A DNA stretch of 64,000 bases, from NCBI GenBank assembly GCA_037043235.1, contig JAWRVZ010000074.1, forward strand, positions 1,015,501 through 1,079,500. The letters run 5' to 3'. This DNA comes from Rhodeus uyekii (taxonomy: Eukaryota; Chordata; Actinopteri; Cypriniformes; Acheilognathidae). The position numbers and the translations under genes were made by a program. Below, one piece after another: positions 33,838 to 44,725 of the stretch. Position 1 is the first letter of the stretch. Every line of letters begins with the position of its first letter. The notes beneath the pieces were generated by a model. The model ran no database searches. It had not been told where the DNA came from and saw only the letters and a program-made list of their open reading frames with translations.

Positions 33838-34584
33838 CTATTATATATATTTATTATATATATATATATTTTTTTTTAAATATAGAATTTATTTTATTTT
33901 ATTTTGTTTATGTATCCTTTATTTTTATAATATTTAAATTATTTGTGTTTCTCAAACACACTTGCACTTTCATTTACAATATTTTACAATACTTTGCAGT
34001 ACTTGCAAACTTGTTTAAATCTGATTAAATATTTTTACACATGAGTTTGTTACAGGTAATAAAAATGTATACACTTAAATATTGAAATTGTATTTTTTGT
34101 GCTCTCTTCTCACTGTTTTTACACCAGTGGGCTCAATTTTTTTATCTCGCCTAGGGCCCGACAACCCTTCGGGCCGGCACTGGTAGCGAGAAGAAGAAAC
34201 GCATGATGACCACGGAAATGAAGCAGGAAATTGTGAATAAATATGAACGCGGTGTTCGTGTGAGTGATACATCAGGAATAACTGTGGACTGAGGAGTTAA
34301 TCGAGCTGCAGACGATGAACATACGCAGGTGTTGTAAGAGATCGGCAATGGACTGTGAACAAAGGAAAACATTTCTACAAGTGAAATTAAGGCAGTGAGG
34401 CTATGTGGCAGAAGTTTTCTGATTTCATTGAAAGAAACTCCCTCATAAATCGTCTACTGGTCGCACTTCAGCGCTTTTTGACGACACGTGCCCTACTCAT
34501 TTTTAAAGGGAGACAGAAACAAATCTCCCTCAAAAGGCATTTTGTTAAAAGGTCTATGCCAAGTGAAAGTGAGAAAAAAGTTGC

Positions 34585-35085
34585 TATCCTCTTAGAAGAA
34601 AACAAATAGGCCTACAACCCTAGGTATTTATTTGATAAAGTGACTAAATTAACAAGAAATAATGCTTCAACCCCAGACGCTTCTGAAACAACACAGCAGT
34701 AATGATTTTATGAACTTCTTTATTTGCATGATTCATAGCATTAGAGAGAAAATTTTAACCATGCTCTTGCTAGACTCAATACCAGCTAAGCCACTGAAAG
34801 AGATGCTTCCAGAGGTCATGGATCCTCTTCTTAATATCATTAATTCATCTTTGTCATCAGGATACGTACCAAAAACCTTTAAGCTGGCTATGATTAAACC
34901 AATTATTTAAAAACCACAACTTGTTTCTGAGAAAAACAGTGATTCTAATTTATCATTGAGAACATATGTTGTAATATAGATATATTTTTAAGATGGAAGA
35001 ATGTGGTTTTGCAGATGCTAGAAATGTGGCTTTCAAATGAAAGATTGACATCAAAGAGCACACCCAGGTTTCTAACTCACGACAA
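34585..35085 (+). pseudogene. LINE family A fragment with internal inversion (copy A3)
   Basis: From 34585 the plus strand matches the linker and RT start of the 40-kb LINE: LLEENK, KHSSNDFMNFF-like sequence, then LDSIPAKPLKEMLPEVMDPL and GYVPKTFKLAMIKPII. It ends at 34910. The piece 34925-34955 matches the region after the YADD box in plus orientation. The piece 34990-35085 matches the region just after that, but reversed. About 0.7 kb of RT is missing at the first join. Confidence 0.7.
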
Positions 35086-35439
35086 ACACTAGCAGAGCAG
35101 CCATAGAGTGTTAGACAATAATCTAGGTTATTACATGCAGAGCATTTTGGTCCAATAATACAAGAGACCCACAGTACTCAAAGTAATTTTGTTGATTGGT
35201 GGAATCAACTTAATATGGTGTAATTTATATAATTAAAGTAACACCCACAAACTTTTATTTTAACAGAAGACAATGTCTTTACAAATCTAGAGAAATCTAA
35301 AACTTTCTGTTTACAAAATGTTTGAGATGTGAAAATAAAGTGAAATTGCTATGCTTCTGAAGTCACGTGACCTACCAGTGTCATTTGCGTCGACTGGCTG
35401 CCATTCACAAATCCTCTCTCCTATCCTCAATGTCCTGGA

Positions 35440-36565
35440 CTTGAACCTGGGACTCAAAGGCTTTTTATTTAACAAAAATAAATAAATAAAACAAGAGCAC
35501 ACACAAAAACTACCTTGAGGGGGAAAAACATGACAACACTAACATGATTAACTGATTAAACACAAGCTGTGTAAGAAATAACATGAAAGCATCTCCAAAT
35601 TCCGACACAAACCAAGACTGAACAAGACCAAAGTGCCAGAATTAGAACACCATGCCCTGGACACAAGACATGTCACAGAGAGGAGAGAGACCAACTAGAG
35701 AACACTCGATGTCACACGCTCAAAAGAGAGGATCAAAAACTGAATAGAAAATTGTCAGGGTTAGTGATGTTACGTCTGACAACGACATTCCAAAGCTTGC
35801 TTCAAACTCAAACGGTCCTTGTAATGAACCACTGCTTCGGAGCTTGTATCATTATGTCATTAGTCACGTGAAAATGACTTCTGAAGCAAACCTGACTACT
35901 TTGGCAGCGGATCCAGTGTTGACAGGTTTGAAACCTGGCGGTTGTATTTCTTATAAAAGTGAAGCCTAAGGAGAGTTGATTAAGTTTATTTAGAAACTCT
36001 TCATTTGGCCATCACTAGTCAGGGTTGAGGATGTGTCACAAGACAAGGAGCAAAAGGTTTCAACGAAAACTCTCTTTAATCATAAACGGGAAAACAAAAG
36101 ACTTCAATGAAAATAGCACTTTTCATTGACAGCAAACAGGAAGGGAATAAATAGTGACATAAGAGGTAAGGTCAATGATAGAAGACAGGTGCGGCGAATT
36201 AAACAAAAACAAGGGAACAAGATGGGCAGGGTTACACAATTGACAGGACATGAACACGCAGCCAATGCGAACAGGCATAATCTGTGTTTCCACATGAAAC
36301 AAGATGAGATAGTGTGCAACTAGTGAAAGCACAAACTGTTCGTAACACAAACCACAACATGAAAGCATGTGGCTGATGCAAACACAAACTGCGTGCTTCA
36401 CAACAGTACAGGCAGATAAGAGAGCGCGAGGCCTGAGCAAAGGTCAAAATCGTGCCCACTCGTGCTCACCTTTGCGCTTACAACAGGGACAATCACACGG
36501 GCCATGAATGTCCGAATCGCGACAGAACACCCAAACAGAACAAGAACAAAGTGAAAGACCAAAAT
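35440..36565 (-). mobile_element. LTR-like remnants, interrupted by a MITE
   Basis: Minus-strand sequence from about 36560 down to 36026 resembles the 10167-10947 LTR: ATTCGGACATTCAT, then TTCATGTCCTGTC and CCTGCCC-TCTTGTT. It ends near the 35762-36017 MITE with TGTCAGGGT on the plus strand. Another LTR-like piece (35740-35440) carries TTTGTGTCGGAATTTGGAGA and AATAAAAAG. Neither has clear ends or a duplication, so these are old fragments of one or two LTRs. Confidence 0.45.
35762..36017. mobile_element. hAT-type MITE, 256 bp, with perfect 8-bp target duplication
   Basis: The ends are TAGTGATG on the left and CATCACTA on the right, perfect inverted repeats of 8 bp. GTCAGGGT flanks both sides (35754-35761 and 36018-36025). 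It has no coding capacity. The insertion site is the TGTCAGGGTT end of an LTR-like sequence. A fragment with a related end lies at 2040-2212. Confidence 0.85.
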
Positions 36566-36589
36566 GGAAGGCCAAGCCACCCTGGTCCC

Positions 36590-36798
36590 CTGAGCTGCCT
36601 GCCACGCCCTGGAGGATCCATGTCCAGCTGTGTCTCATTGTCTGATCATTCCTTGTGTATTTCATCTATGTGTTTTTTTCTCAGTCTGTTTGTTCTCGTC
36701 AATACAACATTGAGTGTTTCAATGTTTCTTGAGATTTGTTAAGTAAATGTAAAATGTTTTTCTGATCTTCGTCTGCACGCCTTATTGATGCGTAACAG
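36590..36798 (+). mobile_element. LTR-like 3' fragment
   Basis: Plus-strand sequence ends TGATGCGTAACA, the same -TAACA type of end as the solo LTRs at 18706 and 26699, after a T-rich promoter-like stretch. No AATAAA is seen and the 5' limit is undefined. No duplication was found. Confidence 0.35.
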
Positions 36799-36869
36799 CA
36801 GTATGATAATATGATTTATTTTTTGTGAAAAATTTAAAATGGCTAATGACATAATACTAGATTATCAAC

Positions 36870-37615
36870 CCTTTGAAGCCTTGGAAGCGGTCACTCTAAA
36901 GTTCCTTTCCTTAAATAAAGTTTTTCTCTTAGGCATAATGTCGCTAAAATGAATTGGGGACCTACAGGCACTTTCTGTAGCTCCCTGCTGTCTTCAGTTT
37001 GCGCCTGGGATGGCTAAGGGTTTCCTCAATCCCAGGCCAGGCTATGTACCGAAAGTATCCACTCATGTGGCTTGGTCTATTTGTGCTGCAGGCCTTCTGC
37101 CCCCCCCCCCCCCCCTGCCGCATATTTCTGATGCGGCAGGCTGGTCCTCTCCTTACAGATTCTTGAGGTTTTATCAACTTCAACTCAACTCCGCTCCGGG
37201 AACACAGGTCCTCTCATAGTGAGCTACAAGACATTCATCAGCCTTTGCCACTGATGTGGCATTGGTCTTTTTGAGACAGCACAAGTTCTGTTCAAAGAGA
37301 ACGTCTCAAGTTATGTATGTAACTATAGCTCCCTGAAGAGGGAATGAGATGCTATGTCTTTGGCCTCAGCTCCTTGTGCCTTCCGGGCTCGATTCAGACA
37401 CTCCACTAAGCTGCCGTCACCGGTTTCCAGTGCATATTTATCATCCTGGTGTGTGACGTCACTGACTTGCGACCACCACTCACTGGTTAATTGATTGCTC
37501 CATCATTTAGATAGTGCTTCACGTGACTATCATCCAAGTTTTCCTCTAGCACTTTTGATGCAGTGCCGCGTTCCCTCTTCAGGGAACTATATACATATAT
37601 ATAACCTGAGACTTT
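36870..37615 (+). pseudogene. DIRS recombinase and terminus fragment (copy D)
   Basis: It starts with FEALEAVTLKFLSL and KVFLLGIMSLK, then a stop, then GDLQALSVAPCCLQFAPGMA and LNPRPGYVPKVSTHVA. These match copies A and E before the recombinase catalytic core. At a C16 tract (37101-37116) the sequence jumps directly to SDAAGWSSPYRFLRFYQL, the region of the nucleophile Tyr, so the HxxR box is deleted. The terminus follows: the internal complementary region near 37290-37370, with AAC before GTCTCAAG, and the outer end near 37590-37612. Confidence 0.75.
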
Positions 37616-40039
37616 TTTGGGGATGTAACATATCTTAAGTACTTCATTCCAGATGAGAACATGTGCTGATAGAGGTATAACAACTGATATGCACTGCAGC
37701 CACATTAAGAGCTTTAATAAGGTAATTGCAACACATAGATTATAAAGTACCCCACACATCTGAGGTGGATCAAGCACAGTAATTTGAGTGTGGGGATGTG
37801 TGATAATGTTTGAAAAAGGCATTATGAGTGAAATATTAAAGAACATCCCTATTCACCACCATCTCCTGTTTCTAATGCCCTTGGGTTAAACACCAGACCA
37901 CAGATAAGGAACTGTTACCTTATAGATGGGAAAAGGGTAGAATGAATAAAACGAAGTGAGAATTGTAATGATAATAACCAAGATATGAAGGTAAGCACAT
38001 AAATAAGGTAAAGATGACACCTGAATTAGAGAGGTTTCATCCTAATCTGAAATTGGATATTTTATATTATACTTTAGGAATTCAATTTAGTGGTTATGCA
38101 CATTAACTGTATAGATGCATTTGTTAAGTATTGCCAGACAGGCTCACCCTCAGTAAAAATCCATCCCTTCATTTAAAATTGTAAAGCAAGCACACAATGA
38201 CTCATACCTGGCTGGCTGGTTGGCTGGTGTTTTGTGTATCAGACTTGGCAGGAGGCTTATGTTTGATGATCTTTTGCTATTCGAATACAAATGGGCAGAT
38301 TTAAGGGGACAGGGAAACTGATCTTGGATTGTGACCGTGGAAAGCTTGATGCATTTATCCACTGATTTACTGTTTCATGTTTTAAGAGACATCACAAATT
38401 TGATTTCTGTTTTGTGCATGAATTTGAAAATAACAGTAAAAATCCTCAATCTCCACAACCTTGTTCTGCCATTTAAAACCATGTATTTCCACTTCTCTTT
38501 GTCTCACACTTTCAGTCAGGCCTACAATAATAATATATTGTTGGTAAATTGACCAGACATGACTCAACTTATTTAGAAAGTCTTCAAGGAATAGTTCACC
38601 TAAAATAAAAACTCTCATCATCTCATTTCAAAATGCTCAAGGTAACATGAATATAACCTCACTGGATCTATTTTATCCAGCGTGATTTGTGAATTTCCCC
38701 CACCCTTGACTTTCAGTGATCAGGGGCTGTATTCACAAAGCAATTTGTCTTACCACTGAGAGTTCTCCTAAAGAGCAGTTAAAATGATTAGGTACAAGCT
38801 TAGAACCTATTCACGAAGCTGCAGCTACCGACTTTTACAAAGGAAGTGTGAGAATTCTTAAGCTATATTGACCTCGTTGCTATGGATGATAGGTCTCAGT
38901 CAGCGATATAATTAGAAATATTTTAGAATGAGGAATCATATTGCCACATTCAAATAAAGATTTTAAAATAAAAATGTTGCCATACTGAAATAAAGATTTT
39001 AGGCCAAGTGCCACTAATTAGAGAAGTATGTTTAGCTAATTGTCATCCTCTTACATCTTGGGAATTTTAGTGACAAATTATGTTTTATTAAAGTTCAGGA
39101 GGGGCACATGTTTTCTTTGTCCCTCCACCAGACTCTTGACAGGTTCCTATTCCCAGCAGGGTTACGGGGAAGTACTCTGGGTTTTGACTAAAATCCCTTT
39201 CCTTGGGCAGCATGCCAAACACTCTTTACTCTTTTAGTCTATTTGATCATTTGTAAGTGTGAACTTGTGAAAATAATTGCCACAAGTAATCAAGCATTAT
39301 TTTCTTAATTATTTATTTTGTTTAAAAGACTCCTTTTTTGTTTTACATTTTTATTTGTTTTGTTTTTTATATATATTTTACAATTAGTAGACAGGAAGTG
39401 AAGTGTAAGAGAGAAAGGGGGGACGGGATCAGGAATGTTCCACGAGCTGGAACTGAAATCAGGTCACTTAAGTTGTCCAAAAAGTTATCGGTGCTGACAA
39501 TAGGACAAATATTTTAAACTTTACCACAAGGTTTTATTCTCCATCATTCAATGCATGTTTCCTGTATATAAATTGACCTTTACATTATAATCAATTATAC
39601 TGTATATATGGTGTACCACTGTCTGTGTACACAAATTCAACAGCACACATCCTGTAACTGCAGGAAAAGCAGTAGAATGCCAATCCACAGTATGCATAGG
39701 CTGTTGGTCTGCTCACCAGTAAGTGGTGCAAGTCATTAATTCACAAAAACTGATTTACAGCAAGGGCTAAGTATATGTGAAGATTATCAGGGCCAGCATA
39801 AATACGTACAGGGCTATTCCTCCAATACTAAATCTGAGATAGACATATATTTCACTTGATTGTTTAGTTTCCTTAACTGTACATAGCTATCAGTATACAC
39901 CTTATTGAACACTTAATAGCTTCTTATTCATCTTCTTAAAAGCTTTCTATCCTAGAATAATGTTGACATTAAACTTTACTCATATATTTTTGCAAGAATA
40001 TTGGTCTTTTATCATCAAAATAAACCACATTCCTTCTGG
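37616..40039. other. No gene recognised; one MITE-like end
   Basis: AT-rich. At 38707 GGGGCTGTATTCACAAAGC resembles a PIF/Harbinger-type MITE terminus, but I could not find a matching inverted end. Everything else is featureless. Confidence 0.45.
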
Positions 40040-40368
40040 ACAGCTGATTGTTTCAGAAGGACCATTTTGACTGCTGCACTGCTGCTGTTTCCTGTTTGCT
40101 TGAGTGGATTGCGTTTGTTTGCGTCGTATAAACTTGTTTTTTATTTTAGATTTTAAACTCGACGTTCGTTCTTATTGCCAAATACAATACAAAACTAGAT
40201 TATTTAATAAACTGTAATCGTTATCTTTAATCTTAGTCGCTAAACGCGTTAGCATTGTGCTATCGCGCTAACGCGTTAGCATTGTGCATACAGCGTTTTC
40301 TCGCTCGCGCCTTTTTTCCCCGAGTTCATCAAACAACTGGTTAATTGGATCAACACACACGGTGAGTC

Positions 40369-41244
40369 ATGTCATCTCCTATAATCCTTACATGCGCTTC
40401 CTGCTTCATGCATACTATTTCTGTCTCTGTCAGCTGTGAAGGTGTCATCTCTGTCACATGTCATAAATGTAGGGACATATTTAGGCTGACAGAGAAGATT
40501 TCAGAATTAGAGACACGCATCCAAACTTTAATCGAGGATAGTAAGAATGCAAGGGCTTTAGATACTGCTTTGGATGCGACTAGCTTAGCAAACCGTGTAC
40601 ATTGTTCGGTTCCGGCTGTAGAGCCCGTGCAGCAGGGCAACTGGGTGACTGTGAGACGGCATAATTGTGAGTCAAAAAACCACTGTTCCATTCCGATCAG
40701 AACATCAAACAGGTTCTCCCCACTCAGTGACGCACCCACTGAGAAACCTGTTGAAAGTGCTCTTGTGATTGGCGATTCTATTACTCGGAATGTGAAAATA
40801 GAGACTCCAGCCACCATAGTCACATGTTTGCCGGGAGCCAGAGCGCCTGACGTCAAAGCAAATTTAAAAGTGCTGGCTAAGGCTAATCGTAAATATTCTA
40901 AGATTGTTATTCACGTCGGCGCTAATGATGTCCGACTTCGTCAGTCGGAGATCACTAAAAGTAATATTAAAGAGGTGTGTGAACTCGCAAGTACGATGTC
41001 AGGCACCGTAATTTGCTCTGGCCCTCTTCCTATGCGCAGGAGTGATGAGATGCTTAGCAGATTATCCTCACTCAATTGCTGGATGTCTAAGTGGTGCCCG
41101 CGGAATAACATAGGGTTTATAGACAATTGGAAAAGTTTTTGGGGCAGACCTGACCTGTTGAAAAGAGATGGTATTCATCCCACCTGGGATGGTGCCGCTC
41201 TTCTCTCTAATAATTTGGCATATAGTCTTAGAGCTAAACCTTGA
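40369..41244 (+). CDS. LINE ORF1 protein with SGNH esterase domain
   Basis: An intact 291-codon frame. The N-terminus has paired cysteines (C9xxC12, C23, C31xxC34) that could bind zinc, then a short coiled coil (about residues 36-60). From residue 130 an SGNH-hydrolase fold can be read: GDSI (catalytic Ser137), GAND (Asn186) and DGIH (Asp267, His270). CR1-type LINE ORF1 proteins are known to combine a zinc-binding N-terminus with such an esterase. The role is unsettled, but the protein probably binds LINE RNA. All four expected catalytic-block residues are present, so the enzyme could still be active if expressed. ORF2 follows 240 bp downstream. Confidence 0.85.
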   Translation: MSSPIILTCASCFMHTISVSVSCEGVISVTCHKCRDIFRLTEKISELETRIQTLIEDSKNARALDTALDATSLANRVHCSVPAVEPVQQGNWVTVRRHNCESKNHCSIPIRTSNRFSPLSDAPTEKPVESALVIGDSITRNVKIETPATIVTCLPGARAPDVKANLKVLAKANRKYSKIVIHVGANDVRLRQSEITKSNIKEVCELASTMSGTVICSGPLPMRRSDEMLSRLSSLNCWMSKWCPRNNIGFIDNWKSFWGRPDLLKRDGIHPTWDGAALLSNNLAYSLRAKP

Positions 41245-41484
41245 CTAACTGGGGTCCAGGTCAGGAAGCAGACAAACTGGCTAAACCGACCGTCTGCTAG
41301 CTGTCTCATGTCACAGAGGTCAGATAAATTCCAACACATAGAGACTCTTTCACCTAGATATCATCCTATAGAGATTGTGTCTGTTCCCCGAATTAGCAAA
41401 TACAAAAATCTCTCAAAATCGTTTAAGAGTAAAAATTTAATTGATTTACAAACAGCTAAGAACGGATATAACACAAATGAATAA

Positions 41485-42297
41485 ATGATAAAGCTTGGGT
41501 TACTGAATATACGATCCCTTTCCTCAAAAGCACTTATTGTAAATGATATGATTACAGATCATAAACTAGATGTGCTGTGTTTGACAGAAACTTGGCTAAA
41601 ACCAGACGATTATATTACTTTAAATGAGTCCACCCCTCAAAATTACTGTTATAAACATGAGCCTCGTCTGAAAGGTAAAGGAGGAGGTGTTGCTGTAATT
41701 TATAGTAACACGATCAGTACTGCTCAAAGGTCTAATTTGAAATATAATTCTTTTGAAGTGATGATCCTTAATGTAAAATTATCTAGTGCAAGAAATAATT
41801 CCTGTTTAACTTTTGTGTTGGCTATTCTATACAGGCCACCAGGGCACCATACAGACTTTATCAAAGAATTTGCTGATTTTCTCTCAGACTTAGTAATGTC
41901 TGCAGATAAAGTCATAATTGTCGGTGATTTTAATATCCATGTAGATAATGAAAAAGACGCATTGGGATTGGCATTTAGAGACATCTTAAACTCTATTGGA
42001 GTTACACAACATGTATCAGGACCCACTCATTCTCGTAATCATACTTTAGATCTAATATTGTCGCATGGGATCAATGTTGATACTGTTCAAATTCTGCAGC
42101 AGAGCGATGACATCTCAGATCATTACTTAGTTGCGTGTAGATTACCATTGGCCAAAGTCGAAAAACTAACTCCCTGTTATAAATGAAGTAGAACTATCAC
42201 TCCTAACACAAAAGATGGCTTTATAAATAATCTTTCTAATCAGTTTCATCTACTTAACATCCCAGATAGCCTAGAAGAACTTGATGTTGCAACATAA
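41485..42297 (+). pseudogene. LINE ORF2 endonuclease domain (stops at 42184 and 42295)
   Basis: Starts MIKLGLLNIRSL and contains the apurinic-type endonuclease motifs: LNIRS, LTETWL (catalytic Glu), LYRPP, GDFNIHVDN and SDHYLV (terminal catalytic His). The domain itself is whole. A TGA at 42184-42186 ends it, and a TAA at 42295-42297 lies in the same frame. Beyond both stops the same frame continues with LINE linker sequence to 42807, so these are point mutations in a once-continuous ORF2. The endonuclease would nick the target DNA to prime reverse transcription. Confidence 0.85.
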
Positions 42298-42342
42298 ACT
42301 ATAAACTCTCTCTTTTCCAGCACTTTAGACACTGTTGCTCCG

Positions 42343-44341
42343 TTGCGCTTAAAGAAGATTAAAGAAAATAGTCCAACACCGTGGTACAACGAACACACAC
42401 GGGCCCTAAAGAGAGCAGCCAGAAAAATGGAGCAGAGCTGGAAAAAAACTAAGCTTGAGGTTTTTCGCATTTCTTGGAAAGACAGCTCTATTGCATTCAG
42501 AAAGGCCTTAAAATCAGCTAGATCTGCTTACTTTTCTACCCTCTTAGAAGAAAACAAATACAACCCTAAGTATTTATTTGATACAGTGACTAAACTAACA
42601 AGAAATAAAGCCTCAACCCCAGATGCTTTAAAACAGCACAGCAGTAATGACTTCATGGACTTCTTTAATTGCAAAATTCATAATATTAGAGAGAAAATTA
42701 TAACCATGCAACCGTCTACTACAATATCACAAACTACAGTAAATTTTAGTGTCCCTGAAAAAAAAACTCCACTCCTTCATTGCTATTGGGGAGGAAGAAT
42801 TATCTAAACTCGTTAAATCATCAAAATCAACAACATGTATGCTAGACCCAATACCAACTAAGCTACTGAAAGAGATGCTTCCAGAGATCATAGATCCTCT
42901 TCTTAATATTGTTAATTCATCTTTGTCATTAGGATACGTACCAAAAACCTTTAAACTAGCCGTAATTAAACCGCTTATTAAAAAAACACAACTTGACCCT
43001 ACAGAATTAGTTAATTACAGGCCGATATCAAATCTACCTTTTTTGTCAAAAATTCTAGAAAAGGCAATATCTTCACAACTATGTTCCGTTCTAGAAAGAA
43101 ACAGCATCTACGAGGATTTCCAGTCAGGATTTAGACCATATCATAGTACTGAGACTGCTCTCATTAGAGTTACAAATGATTTGCTTTTATCATCTGATCG
43201 TGGTTGTATCTCTCTGTTAGTGTTACTGGACCTTAGTGCTGCATTTGATACAATCGACCACAAAATCCTTCTAAATAGACTTGAAAACTATGTTGTTATT
43301 AGTGGAGTTGCATTATCCTGGTTCAAATCATATTTATCTGAGCGTTATCAGTTTGTAGCAGTAAATGAGGAGATGTCATATCGATCACGGGTTCAGTATG
43401 GAGTTCCTCAAGGTTCAGTACTAGGACCATTGCTTTTCACCCTATACATGCTTCCTTTGGGTGCAATTATTAGGAAGCATGGTATTAGCTTTCATTGTTA
43501 CGCTGATGATAATCAGCTCTATATTTCTTCTTATCCTAATGAAATGTACCAATTCACTAAATTAACAGAATGCATAACTGATATAAAAAATTGGATGACT
43601 AATAACTTTCTACTGCTTAATTCTGAAAAAACAGAGATTCTAATTATTAAACCAAAAAGTTCTGCACGTAATAATCTAGACTACTGCCTAACACTTGATG
43701 GCTCTTCTGTCAAGTCTTCGTCGTCAGTTAGAAACCTGGGTGTGCTCTTTGATACCAATCTTTCATTTGAAAGCCATGTTTCTAGCATCTGTAAAACGGC
43801 ATTCTTCCATCTTAAAAATATATCTAAATTGCGACATATGCTCTCAAAGACAAATGCGGAACAGTTAGTTCATGCGTTCATGAGTTCAAGGCTAGATTAT
43901 TGTAATGCTTTACTAGGTGGTTGCCCTGCACAAGTAATACACAAATTCCAGCTGGTCCAAAATGCAGCAGCTCGAGTTCTTACTAGAACCAGGAAGTATG
44001 AGCATATTAGCCCAGTTCTGTCAAACCTGCACTGGCTTCCTATTAAACACCGAATACATTTTAAAATCTTGCTAATTACTTACAAAGCATTAAATGGTTT
44101 AGCTCCACAGTACTTGAGCGACCTCCTAACACATTATAGTCCTTCACGCCTATTGCGATCCCAAAATACTGACCAGCTTATAATACCTAGAATATCAAAG
44201 TCAACTGCTGGCGGTCGATCTTTTTCCAATTTAGCTCCTAAACTCTGGAACAGTCTTCCTAATACAGTTCGGGAAGCAGACACACTCTGTCAGTTTAAAT
44301 CTAGACTAAAAACACATCTCTTCAACCTGGCATACACATAA
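42343..44341 (+). pseudogene. LINE ORF2 linker and reverse transcriptase (one frameshift)
   Basis: The linker frame 42343-42807 shifts into 42749-44341 at an A9 run (42758-42766). The 42749 frame (530 codons) has an apparently complete RT: NYRPISNLPF (residues 89-98), LLDLSAAFDTID with Asp161, GVPQGSVLGPLLF (218-230) and the active site YADD (251-254). An Asn follows YADD where Thr is usual. It ends LKTHLFNLAYT at the stop. With only two stops and one homopolymer slip in about 2.8 kb, ORF2 died fairly recently. DIRS copy E begins just 2 bp past the stop codon. Confidence 0.85.
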
Positions 44342-44342
44342 C

Positions 44343-44570
44343 GTCTAGGTTACTATTGTAACCCCCGTTCCCTGAAGGAGGGAACGGAGACGTTACGTCG
44401 GACTGACGTCATGGGGTCTCGCTTGGGAGCCCAATCACCTCCCAATATAACTAAACGCGCCAATGAACATTGGCTAGTGAGATTTGCATGCCGAGTCCCG
44501 CCCCACCCGGCTTCCGGGTATAAATAGGACCGGCATCGCTCACTTCATTCATATTTTGCTGAGGAGCCGA
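44343..44570. repeat. Left terminus and inverted repeat of DIRS copy E
   Basis: The part 44391-44570 is the reverse complement of 50420-50580, including GACGTCATGGGGTCTCGC and GATTTGCATGCCGAG. The outermost 48 bp (44343-44390) contain a hairpin around GTTCCCTGAAGGAGGGAAC and are complementary to the inner half of the internal complementary region. Confidence 0.85.
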
Positions 44571-44616
44571 GAGTGTATCCCGGTCTCAGCGGTGGCTCAG
44601 GCCTGTGGCCGGGGGA

Positions 44617-44725
44617 CGTAATGTCTCCGTTCCCTCCTTCAGGGAACGGGGGTTACAAGAGTAACCTAGACGTTCCCTATCAGTCAGTCACGTTCGACGT
44701 CACGTCGGACTGACGTCATGGGGTC
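44617..44725. repeat. Internal complementary region of DIRS copy E
   Basis: The stretch 44623-44671 is complementary to the left terminus (44343-44391) with one mismatch. The stretch 44675-44725 is complementary to the right terminus (about 50556-50606), also with one mismatch. Between them is a single GTT (44672-44674), the complement of the AAC found at both outer borders. This is the copy of the joined ends that DIRS elements use to make a full circle. Confidence 0.88.

Larger units (their letters stand above)
32900..34182. mobile_element. hAT-type element, 1,283 bp, with perfect 8-bp target duplication
   Basis: The left end CAGAGCCGGCCCG and the right end CGGGCCGGCACTG are 13-bp inverted repeats with one mismatch. 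GTAGCGAG flanks both sides (32892-32899 and 34183-34190). Removing the element and one duplication restores a continuous Tigger reading frame across the site, which confirms the limits. No hAT transposase frame was found inside. The interior holds a Tigger terminus (33473), a tandem tRNA-like segment and AT-rich filler, so it is non-autonomous. Confidence 0.88.
32614..34585 (+). mobile_element. Tigger-like transposon with transposase relic, split by an hAT insertion
   Basis: The terminus CAGTAATACCTCGAGATAC (from 32614, after TA) starts the element. The coding relic begins near 32857 (MSYKKVSGKDGSE) and is interrupted at 32899 by the hAT element. It resumes at 34191 with KKKRMMTTEMKQEIVNKYER and GVRVSDT, the N-terminal CENP-B-like helix-turn-helix of Tigger transposases. 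Premature stops follow. The section 34400-34585 matches the transposase C-terminus seen at 15312-15611 (FIE-K-P-KSSTGR-SALF, TRETETNL-like). The DDE core is lost. It ends where LINE sequence begins, with no right TIR. Confidence 0.65.

Noticed and set aside
36561..36565. AAAAT as a 5-bp target duplication for an LTR spanning 35753-36560
   Set aside because: The pentamer is low-complexity, and the supposed right LTR end lacks the TGT...ACA terminus; the LTR is truncated there.
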